Below the pieces are notes generated by a model. The model had not been told where the DNA came from. It ran no database searches and was given only the letters and a program-made list of their open reading frames with translations. From Enhydrobacter sp. (GTDB lineage: Bacteria; Pseudomonadota; Alphaproteobacteria; Reyranellales; Reyranellaceae), in assembly GCA_025808875.1 (NCBI GenBank), contig CP075528.1:4462473-4526472 (forward strand): a stretch of DNA of 64,000 nt, written 5' to 3'. Shown in pieces: positions 13,813 through 22,209 of the stretch (positions are counted from its first letter, which is position 1; each line of letters opens with the position of its first letter). A program made the translations under genes and the position numbers.

Positions 13813-16451
13813 GCGATCGCCGGCCGCTGCGCGTCGAGCGGCATCAGCACGGAGAAGAACGTGGGCAACGCCACGAGATAGGCGACCGCGCCGACCAGCA
13901 CGACCGCCGGCAGGCCGAAGCTGGTCGCCACGATCGGCACCAGCGCCGCGCCGATCACCGAGAAGCAGCCGTTGATGCCCCAGGCCCACAGGAACATGTG
14001 GTCCTTGCCGAGCCGGCCGAGCGTCGTCATCGCGGTCGGCATGGGGAAGCCCATGAGGAAGGCCGGCGGCAACAGCAGCAGGAGGCAGAGCACGATGCGC
14101 AGCGCGTAGGGCAAGGTGCCGATCCAGTCGAGGGCGTAGTCTATGGTGAAGGCGTAGAGCGCCAGGATCAGGAAGATGGCGAGGAAGATCCGCGGCATGA
14201 CCGTGCGCGCCCGCGCGAAGTAGCGTTCGGACACGAAGCTGCCGAAGCCCGAGAAGACCAGCATGCCGGTGATCAGGACCGAGGCGGAGACCGTGGCGTT
14301 GGAGAGCGCGAGGACGAAGTGGGAGATCATGCCGACCTCGACGATGATGTAGCCGAGGCCGAGGCAGAGGAAATAGACCAGCGTGCCGAACTTGCCGGGA
14401 TAGCGATTGAAGATGGTGCGCCAGCCGAAGACCAGCGGGAACAGCACCAGGGTGAAGGCGAAGATCGTGGCGATGCCGAGCGTCGCCCACAGAAGCAGAT
14501 AACCCCATTCGTCCTGCACCAGCTCGAGCCGGTCGGCGAACTTCAGCAGGTCTCTCACCTTGATGTAGGCGGCGAAGTAGGGCTGGTGGTTGGTGAGGAT
14601 ACGGGTGTCGAAGACGTAGTCGTCGGCGATCTCGTCCCAGCCGCCATGGACCAGGCGCTGCCAGGCGATGCGCGCCAGGACGACCGCCGGGACCTTGGGC
14701 GCCTCGCCGCCGACGCCGGGTGGCGGCTTGTCGGACGGTTCCTTGTCCGACGGCTCCTTGTCCGACGGCACGCTGGGATCGTGCACCGGCCCCGCGAAGA
14801 AGAACTGATCACGGTAGTCCGACAGGATCTGGGCGAGCCCGGACTGGTCGACCTCGAGGCCCGGGGAATAGATCTCGTCGAACGACATCGCCCGGGTGTG
14901 GGCGCCGAGCTTCGCCACCTCCTCGGGCGTGAAGCCGCCGTTCTTGTAGAGGACGGTCGCCGTCGAGAGATAGGCCGAGGCGACGAAGAAGTTGCGCGAG
15001 ATGTCGGCTTCGACTCCGTCCTTGCCGGCGAGCTCGCGCGCCGCCAGCGCCATGGTCGCGTAGAGCTTGAGCACCGACTTGGGCGGCTCTTCCTTGTTCC
15101 ACAGCGTGACGGCCAGGATGCCGCCCGGGTTCAACGCGCGCATGTAGGCGGCCATCGCCTGGCGCGTGTAGGAGTATTTCTCGACGATGGCGAAGCCGCC
15201 GGGGCTCGACAGGCCGGCCGAATCGGCGAGCGACAGGTCGACGATGTCGTAGCGGTTCGCGGTGTGCGCGAGATAGAGCCGGCCGTCGTAGTCGACGACC
15301 GTCACGCGCGGATCGTGCAGCACGTCGCCGGTGAAGGCGCGCAGGGCCTTGTCCTCGCGGAAGGCGGTGAGCACCGCGGGATTGCCCTCGGCGACGGTGA
15401 CGTGCCGCGAGCCCGACTTCAGCGCCACCGCCGTCGAGATGCCGCCGCCGAACTGCACGACGAAGGTGTCCGGCGCCTGCTTCAGCAGGTAGGGATAGAT
15501 CATCGGCAGGAAGCGGAAATAGGCGGTCTCGTTCGCCGGCAGGTCCTTGATGATCCCGCTCGGTCCCTCCGAATCGAGATACATGCCGAGATAGGCATTG
15601 GACGGCATCTTCTCGAGGTTGAAGGCGGCGTTGTCGCTGAGGCCCGGCGCGAAGTGGAGGTAGGAGCTGGAATAGACCTCCATGTAGCCGAACGGCGAGG
15701 CGCGCTCGTATGTGCGCTTGCTGTCGGGGAACTTGCGCGCGTAGGAGACGCCCTTGTAGTCGGACACCGCGAGCTTGGGGATGCCGAGCACGGACGGTGC
15801 GACGTAGTGGACGGAAGCCGAGAGCACGGCGACGACCACGATCGCCAGCAGCCCGCGCCGATCGCCCAGCGCCACGAACCACAGCGCGCCGCCGACGAGC
15901 CACAGCAACAGCGGCGCCATGACGAGGTCGTCGGGCCGGAAGACGTACATGGCGAGCAGAACAGAGAGGCCGCACAGGCCCGAGCCGACGAGGTCGGCGA
16001 AGTAGACGCGGTTGAAGGTCTTCTGCGCCTTGAGGAAGACGACGCCGAGATAGAGCGCGCCCGCGAGGAACGGCAGGAAGTAGAGCACGAAGTTGGCGAA
16101 CAGCCGCCACTTCTGCATCGGATCGGAGATCAGGAAGATGGCGTTGAACGGCACCTGCTGGGCGGCGAGATTGCACACCACCATCAGCGGCCCGAAGGCG
16201 AGCAGCGCGCCGGCGATGGCGCCCTGCCAATGGCGCTCGAACCAGCCCTTGCCGACGCACATCACCGCCGAGGTCAGGCCGAAGCCGAACATGGCGAGGC
16301 TGACGACCAGCGAGCCGAAATGCGCCCAGCTGCCGACCGAGAAGACGCGCATGATGCCGATCTGCAGCGCGATGATGGCGCCCGCGACCAGGCCGACCGA
16401 AAGATAGAAGGAAAGCGGCGCGCGGTTGTCGAGGTCGACCGTGACGGTCAA
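13809..16451 (-). CDS. Polytopic membrane protein with spermidine-synthase-like domain
   Basis: About 880 aa. TTG 16451 is preferred (AAGG eight bases upstream) over GTG 16478, which lies inside a dispersed repeat. Order: about seven N-terminal membrane helices (SVGLVAGAIIALQIGIMRVF onward), a soluble Rossmann methyltransferase/spermidine-synthase-like domain (FVVQFGGGISTAVALKSG, then VTVAEGNPAVL; NRYDIVDLSLAD), a Pro/Asp/Lys linker with SDKEP repeats, and a second block of about six helices (LCLGLGYIIVEVGMI). The GGG and acidic segments resemble the SAM site, but classic polyamine-site residues are not obvious. This architecture is common in bacteria and largely uncharacterised. First gene of the operon. 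Confidence 0.82.
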   Translation of the reverse strand: MTVTVDLDNRAPLSFYLSVGLVAGAIIALQIGIMRVFSVGSWAHFGSLVVSLAMFGFGLTSAVMCVGKGWFERHWQGAIAGALLAFGPLMVVCNLAAQQVPFNAIFLISDPMQKWRLFANFVLYFLPFLAGALYLGVVFLKAQKTFNRVYFADLVGSGLCGLSVLLAMYVFRPDDLVMAPLLLWLVGGALWFVALGDRRGLLAIVVVAVLSASVHYVAPSVLGIPKLAVSDYKGVSYARKFPDSKRTYERASPFGYMEVYSSSYLHFAPGLSDNAAFNLEKMPSNAYLGMYLDSEGPSGIIKDLPANETAYFRFLPMIYPYLLKQAPDTFVVQFGGGISTAVALKSGSRHVTVAEGNPAVLTAFREDKALRAFTGDVLHDPRVTVVDYDGRLYLAHTANRYDIVDLSLADSAGLSSPGGFAIVEKYSYTRQAMAAYMRALNPGGILAVTLWNKEEPPKSVLKLYATMALAARELAGKDGVEADISRNFFVASAYLSTATVLYKNGGFTPEEVAKLGAHTRAMSFDEIYSPGLEVDQSGLAQILSDYRDQFFFAGPVHDPSVPSDKEPSDKEPSDKPPPGVGGEAPKVPAVVLARIAWQRLVHGGWDEIADDYVFDTRILTNHQPYFAAYIKVRDLLKFADRLELVQDEWGYLLLWATLGIATIFAFTLVLFPLVFGWRTIFNRYPGKFGTLVYFLCLGLGYIIVEVGMISHFVLALSNATVSASVLITGMLVFSGFGSFVSERYFARARTVMPRIFLAIFLILALYAFTIDYALDWIGTLPYALRIVLCLLLLLPPAFLMGFPMPTAMTTLGRLGKDHMFLWAWGINGCFSVIGAALVPIVATSFGLPAVVLVGAVAYLVALPTFFSVLMPLDAQRPAIA

Positions 16452-16471
16452 GGGATGGGCCTTAAGTAAAG

Positions 16472-16586
16472 ACCTCACCCTGAGGAGCGGCCGTAGGCCG
16501 CGTCTCGAAGGGTGGGTTCGGACGCGGTGCGGATTCCATGCTTCGAGACGCCGTGCGGCGCACGGCTCCTCAGCATGAGGTGGGGT
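16472..16586. repeat. Dispersed palindrome, family 2
   Basis: CCTCACCCTGAGGAGCGGCC and its imperfect reverse complement GGCTCCTCAGCATGAGG bracket inner arms CGTCTCGAAGG and GCTTCGAGACG. The same architecture (CCTCA-CCTGAGGAGC ... TCTCGAAG ... CTTCGAGA ... GCTCCTCA) is a frequent intergenic repeat in Bradyrhizobium-type alphaproteobacterial genomes. It lies between the membrane-protein operon and the isoaspartyl-methyltransferase-like gene. One copy only in this window. Confidence 0.8.
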
Positions 16587-16602
16587 TGTATGTCACGCAA
16601 TC

Positions 16603-17472
16603 CTATCGATTGTGCGTGCCGGAGATCTTGTCGCCATCGAGCTTGGTGAAGGGCACGAAGGGAACGATCTTGCCGCCGTAGATGTCCTCGCGCGAGGTCG
16701 TGATCGAGCCGTCGGCGCCCTGCGTCTTGGCGACCTTGAGCACGCGCTGCGCGCCGGGCGGGCCGACGGGGATCACCATCAGGCCACCGGTCTTGAGCTG
16801 CTGCAGCAGCGGCGGCGGCACGTGGTCGATGCCGCAGGTGACGATGATCTTGTCGAAGGGCGCGGCCTCCTCCCAGCCGTAATAGCCGTCCGAGGCCTTG
16901 CTCTTGATGTGGCGGTACTCGGTGTAGCCCTTCTCGATCAGCCGGTCGTAGAGCGCGCGGGTGCGGTCGGCGAGCGGCTTGATGATCTCGATCGTGTAGG
17001 TGTTCTCGGTCAGGTTGGCGAGATAGGCGGCCTGCACGCCCGAGCCGGTGCCGATCTCGAGCACCTTCTCGCCGCGCTTGACGTCGATGACGTTGGTCAT
17101 GCGGCCCTGCAGGTGCGGGCCCGACATGGTCACGCCGTAGCCAATATCGAGGAAATTGTGCTCGTAGGCGCGCTTGTGGATCGCCGGATTGACCGAGGCG
17201 AATTCCTCGCGCGGCGTCAGCAGGAAGGCGCGGCTGGTCTTGGCGTCCCAGATGTCCTTGTTGCGCAACAGCGCCTGGAAGCGGTCCCAGCGCTGGCCGA
17301 GGAAGACCGGATCCTCGCCGCGCGCCGTGCCCCAGGCGATGAAGTTCTCGCGCGTGTCGGTCGGCGGATTGAGATCCCAGCTATAGGGCTTGATGGTCGC
17401 GGCAACGGCCGGCGGGGCGACACCCACGGCGGCCAGGGCGGCCGAACCGGCAACGAAATCGCGTCTCTTCAA
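16603..17472 (-). CDS. Exported protein-L-isoaspartate O-methyltransferase family protein
   Basis: 289 aa. Residues 1-24 (MKRRDFVAGSAALAAVGVAPPAVA) form a twin-arginine signal with a hydrophobic core and Ala-x-Ala site. The domain has the family active-site loop as YGVTMSGPHLQGRMT (about 115-129), and the SAM motif VLEIGTGSGVQAAYLA (about 138-153), followed by PFDKIIVTCGIDHVPPPLLQQLKTGGLMVIPVG. The cytoplasmic enzyme repairs isoaspartyl residues. A secreted homologue would need periplasmic SAM, so another role or cytoplasmic retention is possible. Monocistronic, facing away from the TreT-like gene. Confidence 0.85.
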   Translation of the reverse strand: MKRRDFVAGSAALAAVGVAPPAVAATIKPYSWDLNPPTDTRENFIAWGTARGEDPVFLGQRWDRFQALLRNKDIWDAKTSRAFLLTPREEFASVNPAIHKRAYEHNFLDIGYGVTMSGPHLQGRMTNVIDVKRGEKVLEIGTGSGVQAAYLANLTENTYTIEIIKPLADRTRALYDRLIEKGYTEYRHIKSKASDGYYGWEEAAPFDKIIVTCGIDHVPPPLLQQLKTGGLMVIPVGPPGAQRVLKVAKTQGADGSITTSREDIYGGKIVPFVPFTKLDGDKISGTHNR

Positions 17473-17710
17473 GGGGCTCCTCCATGGGCGGCGGGGCGCG
17501 TTTGGCCGAGGGGGCGTTCGGGTCGACCGCGCATGGGCTCTAGATACGGGAAATATGGCCGATTTGCCAGCGCGCGCGAGCCTGCGACAAGCTGCGCACG
17601 ACGAGTGGCCAGGCGCCGGCGGGCGGCCCCGTCATCGCCAATTCGCCTCGCCAGCGTCGGAAAAAGTCGGTTTGATGGAGCGGCATGTTGCAGCAGCGAC
17701 GGAAGAGGTA

Positions 17711-19003
17711 ATGGAACTGTTTCGGGAACCACCATCGGCGGATCGCCCGGTGGAAGCGTCGGCTCCGGCGCCGGACCTGCCGGCGCTGCGCCTGACGACG
17801 GTCGAGGACTACGAACCGTTCATCGGCAACGAGGGGATCGAGCGGATCATGCGCAAGGCAGACCGCCTTCGCGATCTGCACGTCGTGAATGTGAACTCGA
17901 CCTATTACGGCGGAGGCGTTGCCGAACTCCTGTCGTCGCTGACCCTGCTCATGAACAGTGTGGGGATCCAGACCGGGTGGCGGGTCATCGAGGGTCGACC
18001 GGATTTCTTCAGCATCACCAAGAAGATGCATAACGCCCTGCAGGGCGGCGACATCAACCTCACCGAGCTCAAGCTTCGCATCTACGAGGAGGTGGCCTTC
18101 GAGAACGCCGCCCGCAATCATCTCGACCATGATGTCGTCATCGTCCACGACCCGCAGCCCCTGCCTCTGATCCGGCACTACCGCAAGAAGGCGCCGTGGA
18201 TCTGGCGCTGTCACGTCGACCTCTCGTCGCCGAACGCGAAGCTGTGGAACTACCTGCAGCCCCTGATCGAAAGATACGACGCCGTCGTCCTGTCGCTTCC
18301 GGAGTATGCGCAGAAGCTGGAAGCGCCGCAGCGCTTCATAATGCCGGCCATCAATCCGTTTTCCAGCATCAACCGGCCGCTGTCGGACGCCGAGATCGCC
18401 GACAGGCTGGCGCACTACGACATCCCGGACGACTGGCCGCTGGTCGTACAGGTCTCGCGATTCGACAAGTGGAAGGATCCGCAGGGCGTGATCGCCGCCT
18501 TCCAGCTCGCGCGCAAGGAGGTCGATTGCACGCTGGTGCTGGTCGGCAACGTCGCCACCGACGATCCCGAAGGCCAACAGGTCTTCGAATCGCTCTGTCG
18601 GTGCGGCGAAGAACGGCTGCGCATCCTGTCGGTCCAGGACACGGCGCTCGTCAACGCCCTCCAGCGAAGGGCCGCGGTCGTGCTGCAGAAGTCGACCCGC
18701 GAAGGATTCGGCCTCACCGTGTCCGAAGCCATGTGGAAGGGCACGCCGGTGATCGGCGGCAACGTCGGCGGCATCAAGCATCAGATCCGCGACGGCGAGA
18801 ACGGCTTCCTGGTCGACAATGTCGAGCAGGCGGCCGCCCGCATCGTGCAGCTCGTCAAGGACCGCGAGCTGCGCGACCGACTGGGCGCCAGGGCACGGCA
18901 GACCGTGCGCGAGCGCTTCCTCATGACGCGCCTCATGGAGGAATGGCTCGACCTGATCGGGTCCTTCGACGCGCGCTTCGTCCTCCATGGCAGGGCGGGT
19001 TGA
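17711..19003 (+). CDS. GT4 glycosyltransferase, trehalose synthase (TreT) type
   Basis: 430 aa from ATG 17711 (GGAAGAGG just upstream); ATG 17675 is an alternative. The start VNSTYYGGGVAELLSSL (about 65) is typical of TreT, followed by VIHD-type VVIVHDPQPLPLI and the sugar-nucleotide domain VVQVSRFDKWKDP, with the GT4 E-x7-E motif in STREGFGLTVSEAMW (about 325-340) and GTPVIGGNVGGI. TreT transfers glucose from NDP-glucose to glucose to make trehalose, reversibly. The stop codon shares one base with the start of the GalT-like gene (TGATG), so the two act as a unit. Acceptor not certain. Confidence 0.85.
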   Translation: MELFREPPSADRPVEASAPAPDLPALRLTTVEDYEPFIGNEGIERIMRKADRLRDLHVVNVNSTYYGGGVAELLSSLTLLMNSVGIQTGWRVIEGRPDFFSITKKMHNALQGGDINLTELKLRIYEEVAFENAARNHLDHDVVIVHDPQPLPLIRHYRKKAPWIWRCHVDLSSPNAKLWNYLQPLIERYDAVVLSLPEYAQKLEAPQRFIMPAINPFSSINRPLSDAEIADRLAHYDIPDDWPLVVQVSRFDKWKDPQGVIAAFQLARKEVDCTLVLVGNVATDDPEGQQVFESLCRCGEERLRILSVQDTALVNALQRRAAVVLQKSTREGFGLTVSEAMWKGTPVIGGNVGGIKHQIRDGENGFLVDNVEQAAARIVQLVKDRELRDRLGARARQTVRERFLMTRLMEEWLDLIGSFDARFVLHGRAG

Positions 19004-20025
19004 TGAGCGAGTTGAGGTGCGATCCCAGCTCCGGTGCCTGGGTCATCGTCTCTCCCCGCCGAGGCAACCGCCCCCGCTCCGTCCACAGGAGCCAGAATGC
19101 GGGCGTACCAGTCGTCGATCCCACCTGCCCGTTTTGTCCCGGCAACGAATCGCTGCTGCCGGGGATCGTGACGGAGGTGCCTGCCGTCGGGCCGCCGGGC
19201 TGGCAGGCACGGGTCGTGCCCAACAAGTTCCCGGCGGTCGACTCGCCGGCCGAGGCGGTGCCGTCGGCGCCGCCACTGCAAGACGCCGCGCCGGCGAGTG
19301 GCATCCACGAAGTCATCGTCGAAGGTGCACGCCACGATCTCGACCTGTCGAGCCTGCCGGCGGCGCAGCTCACGACCGTCATTGCGCTGTGGCGCGACCG
19401 ATGCCGCGCGCTGCTGCATGCCCGCGACGTCCAATCGGTCGTTCTGTTCCGCAACCGCGGCCCGGCGGCGGGCGCCTCCCTGCTTCACCCGCACAGTCAA
19501 CTGATTGCCCTTTCCGGCATCCCGCCGGCGGTGCGACTGCGCCAGCAGGCCGCGTTGGCCTACTACGAAAGAGAGAAGCGCTGCGTTCTCTGCGACATCG
19601 TCCAATCGGAAGGAGCGGACGGTACCCGCGTGGTCTTCGAAAGCAGCTCCCTGCTCGCCGCAGTGCCGTTCGCGGCGAGCGCGCCGTTCGAGGTCTGGCT
19701 CGTTCCGAAGCGGCATCTGCCCGACTTCACCGCGCTGGACGACGGCGGCATCGGCGATCTCGCCGGAGCGCTGGCGGTCGTGCTGCGCGCGCTCGATCAT
19801 GTGACCGGGGCAGCGCCCTACAATCTCGTTCTGGACACGGCGCCGAAACCCGCGCTGGCCAGTCCATGCCTGCACTGGCGGCTGCGGCTGCTGCCCCGGC
19901 TTGAAACCGTCGGAGGATTCGAACTGGGTTCGGGGCTGTCGATCAATCCGTCCCGGCCCGAGGACGGCGCCCGCGCGCTGCGGGCGGCGATGGCCGAGCC
20001 CGGCTCGATCAGGTGTACTTCCTAA
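19003..20025 (+). CDS. GalT-like hexose-1-phosphate nucleotidylyltransferase
   Basis: 340 aa from ATG 19003. The HIT-superfamily GalT fold is clear: CPFCPGNE (first zinc half-site, about 42-49), VVPNKFPAV, HEVIVEGARHDLDLSSL, and the active-site HPHSQ (about 165-169), with a second CVLC metal pair about 30 residues later. It transfers nucleotidyl groups between UDP-glucose and hexose-1-phosphate, or acts as an NDP-sugar phosphorylase. No galK or galE is adjacent. Coupling to the TreT-type enzyme suggests that it feeds or drains the NDP-glucose pool used there. Its last 17 bases overlap the convergent PaaK-like gene. Confidence 0.85.
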   Translation: MSELRCDPSSGAWVIVSPRRGNRPRSVHRSQNAGVPVVDPTCPFCPGNESLLPGIVTEVPAVGPPGWQARVVPNKFPAVDSPAEAVPSAPPLQDAAPASGIHEVIVEGARHDLDLSSLPAAQLTTVIALWRDRCRALLHARDVQSVVLFRNRGPAAGASLLHPHSQLIALSGIPPAVRLRQQAALAYYEREKRCVLCDIVQSEGADGTRVVFESSSLLAAVPFAASAPFEVWLVPKRHLPDFTALDDGGIGDLAGALAVVLRALDHVTGAAPYNLVLDTAPKPALASPCLHWRLRLLPRLETVGGFELGSGLSINPSRPEDGARALRAAMAEPGSIRCTS

Positions 20026-21244
20026 CGTCGTCGATCACCTTGCCGTCGTTGGGCAGCGACTTCGGCGCCACGAACTCGACCTTGCCGCCCACCTTGCAGA
20101 CGGTGCGGATGGTCGCCTCCATCGCCTTCTCGAGATCGGGCGATGGCTGGGGCGCCTCGACCCTCAGCGTCATGGTGTCGGCCTGGTCGACCCAGTCGAT
20201 GACCAGCCGCAGGCGGCCGAGTCCCGGATGCTTCTTCGAGATTTCGGCGATCTGCTCGGGATCGACGAACATGCCGCGCACCTTGGTGCGCTGGTCGGCG
20301 CGGCCCATCCAGCCCTTGATGCGCATGTTGGTGCGCCCGCAGCGGCTCGGCCCCGGCAGCACCGCCGACATGTCGCCGGTGCCGAAGCGGATCAGCGGAT
20401 AGGCGCGGTTGAAGGTCGTCACCACGACCTCGCCGACATCGCCCTCGGGCACCAGATCGCCGGTGCCCGGCCGCACGATCTCGACGATGACGCCTTCGTC
20501 GACCGTCATGCCCTCGACGGTCTCCGACTCGTAGGCGATGGTGCCGAGATCGGCCGTGCCGTAGCTCTGCAGGCAGGTCATGCCCTTGTCGACGAACATC
20601 TGGCGCAGGCTGGGCGGCAACGCCTCGCCGCCGACGAAGGCGTGCCTGATCGACGAGATGTCCTTGCCCAGCTCGGCCGCCTTCTCGACCAGGATCTTGA
20701 GGAACGACGGCGTGCCGACATAGCCGGTCGGCCGGATGGCGGCGATGGCGTCGAGCTGAAGCTCGGTGTTGCCGACGCCGCCCGGCACGACGGCGCAGCC
20801 CAGCGCCTGGAGCGAGGACTCCATCATCAGGCCGGCGGGCGTCAGGTGATAGGAGAAGGTGTTGTAGACGACATGGCCCGGCCGGAAGCCCGCGGCGTAC
20901 ATCGCGCGCGCGCCGCGGAAATAGTCGGGCTCGTCGGTGTCGATCTCGAAGATCGGGCCGGGCGACATGAAGACGTGGCGCACCTTGGTCATCGGCACAG
21001 TGACGAGGCCGCCCATCGGCGGGTTCTTCTTCTGCACCTCGCCCAGCATCGACTTGCGCAGCACCGGCAGTTTCGCGAGCGCGGTGCGCGACGTGACCGA
21101 TGCCGGATCGACGTCCTTCAGCCACTCCTTGAAGAACGGCGCATTGGCCTTGGCATGCGCGATCTGCTGCGGCAGCGCCTGCATCAGCGCCTTCTCGCGC
21201 TCCTCCGGCGTGCGGGTTTCCAGCGTGTCGTAGTGCCTGGACAT
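20009..21244 (-). CDS. PaaK-like adenylate-forming enzyme (phenylacetate-CoA ligase family)
   Basis: 411 aa from ATG 21244 (GAGGAA seven bases upstream). Family features: THAKANAPFFKEW-type N-terminus, TGYVGTPSFLKILVEKA, AFVGGEALPPSLRQMF, QSYGTADLGTIAYE (the Y-G-T adenylate motif, about 210) and RIKGWMGRADQRTKVRGMFV (hinge). The usual Ser/Thr/Gly-rich P-loop (SSGTTG) is replaced by VFMSPGPIFEI at about 95-105. Last gene of the Liv operon, presumably acylating CoA with the imported carboxylate. Its 3' end overlaps the convergent GalT-like gene by 17 bases. Confidence 0.87.
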   Translation of the reverse strand: MSRHYDTLETRTPEEREKALMQALPQQIAHAKANAPFFKEWLKDVDPASVTSRTALAKLPVLRKSMLGEVQKKNPPMGGLVTVPMTKVRHVFMSPGPIFEIDTDEPDYFRGARAMYAAGFRPGHVVYNTFSYHLTPAGLMMESSLQALGCAVVPGGVGNTELQLDAIAAIRPTGYVGTPSFLKILVEKAAELGKDISSIRHAFVGGEALPPSLRQMFVDKGMTCLQSYGTADLGTIAYESETVEGMTVDEGVIVEIVRPGTGDLVPEGDVGEVVVTTFNRAYPLIRFGTGDMSAVLPGPSRCGRTNMRIKGWMGRADQRTKVRGMFVDPEQIAEISKKHPGLGRLRLVIDWVDQADTMTLRVEAPQPSPDLEKAMEATIRTVCKVGGKVEFVAPKSLPNDGKVIDDVRKYT

Positions 21245-21270
21245 CGGATGTTTCCTCTTGCTCGTCAGGC

Positions 21271-21297
21271 CTCCTCGCCCCCGCCAGGGGGGAGGAA
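21271..21297. repeat. GC hairpin, family 3, between livF-like and paaK-like genes
   Basis: CTCCTCGCCCCC, loop GCCA, GGGGGGAGGA: an almost perfect hairpin with one bulged G, inside the transcribed operon. It belongs to the same family as the hairpins at 22156, 25826 and 40278. Confidence 0.75.
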
Positions 21298-21306
21298 CAT
21301 GAGAGA

Positions 21307-22134
21307 CTACAGCCACCTCTTGCGGCGGCGGTAGTGCTTGACGTCGCGGAACGAGCGGCGGCCCTCGCCGCCGATGCCGAGATAGAATTCCTTCACGTCC
21401 TCGTTCTCGCGCAAGCTCGCGGCGGCGCCGTCGAGCACGACCCTGCCGTTCTCGAGGATGTAGCCGTAGTGCGAGTAGCGCAGCGCCACGTTGGTGTTCT
21501 GCTCGGCGAGCAGGATCGAAACCCCTTCCTTCTCGTTGAGGTTCCTGACGATCTCGAAAATCTCCTCGACGAGCTGGGGCGCCAGCCCCATCGACGGCTC
21601 GTCGAGCAGGATGGTGGTGGGCCGGCTCATCAGGGCGCGGCCGATCGCCGTCATCTGCTGCTCGCCGCCCGAGGTGTAGCCGGCCTGGCTGGTGCGCCGT
21701 TCCTTGAGGCGCGGAAAGTAGTGGTAGACCTTCTCGAGGTCGTCGGCGATCTGGCGCCGCTTGCTGCCGTGGATGAAGGCGCCGGTCAGCAGGTTCTCCT
21801 CGACGGTGAGATGGCCGAAGCAGTGGCGGCCCTCCATCACCTGGATGACGCCGCGCCGCACGAGGTCGCTCGGCGTCAGCCCGTCGACCCGTTCGCCGCG
21901 GCAATGGATCTGCCCCTTGGTGACCTCGCCCCGTTCGGTGAGCAGCAGGTTGGAGATCGACTTCAAGGTCGTCGACTTGCCGGCGCCATTGGCCCCCAGC
22001 AGGGCGACGATCGCGCCTTCGGGCACCGACAGCGAAACGCCCTTCAACACGAGGATCACGTGATTGTAGATCACCTCGATGTTGGCGACGTCGATGACGT
22101 TGGCGGGGGTGGGGGACTGGGCGGCTAGACTCAT
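21307..22134 (-). CDS. livF: Branched-chain-type ABC transporter ATPase (LivF)
   Basis: 275 aa from ATG 22134 (MSLAAQS); a longer frame to 22200 runs through a hairpin and is rejected. Walker A GANGAGKST (about 48-56), signature YTSGGEQQMTAIGRAL, Walker B TILLDEPSMGLAP, and switch His region replaced by AEQNTNVAL, typical of LivF. It energises uptake with the LivG-like ATPase at 25873. The C-terminal tail (RDVKHYRRRKRW) is basic and longer than in E. coli LivF. The actual ligand is probably not a branched-chain amino acid, given the neighbouring ligases. Confidence 0.93.
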   Translation of the reverse strand: MSLAAQSPTPANVIDVANIEVIYNHVILVLKGVSLSVPEGAIVALLGANGAGKSTTLKSISNLLLTERGEVTKGQIHCRGERVDGLTPSDLVRRGVIQVMEGRHCFGHLTVEENLLTGAFIHGSKRRQIADDLEKVYHYFPRLKERRTSQAGYTSGGEQQMTAIGRALMSRPTTILLDEPSMGLAPQLVEEIFEIVRNLNEKEGVSILLAEQNTNVALRYSHYGYILENGRVVLDGAAASLRENEDVKEFYLGIGGEGRRSFRDVKHYRRRKRWL

Positions 22135-22155
22135 CGTCCGCGTTCTTTCGTCATG

Positions 22156-22183
22156 CTCCTCTCCCCCGCCAGGGGGAGAGGAG
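22156..22183. repeat. GC hairpin, family 3, between livK-like and livF-like genes
   Basis: A perfect 12-bp stem CTCCTCTCCCCC / GGGGGAGAGGAG with a GCCA loop lies between the binding-protein and ATPase genes. There is no T-run, so it is more likely an mRNA-stabilising or attenuating structure than a full terminator. Confidence 0.8.
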
Positions 22184-22209
22184 AAAGAGGGAGAGGCCAA
22201 CAGCCGTGG

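Noticed and set aside
13716..16469. Long plus-strand frame (917 codons) opposite the membrane protein gene
   Set aside because: Antisense to a well-supported polytopic protein; composition is charged low-complexity with no domain.
16451..16478. GTG start at 16478 for the membrane protein
   Set aside because: It lies inside the dispersed palindrome; TTG 16451 has a better RBS.
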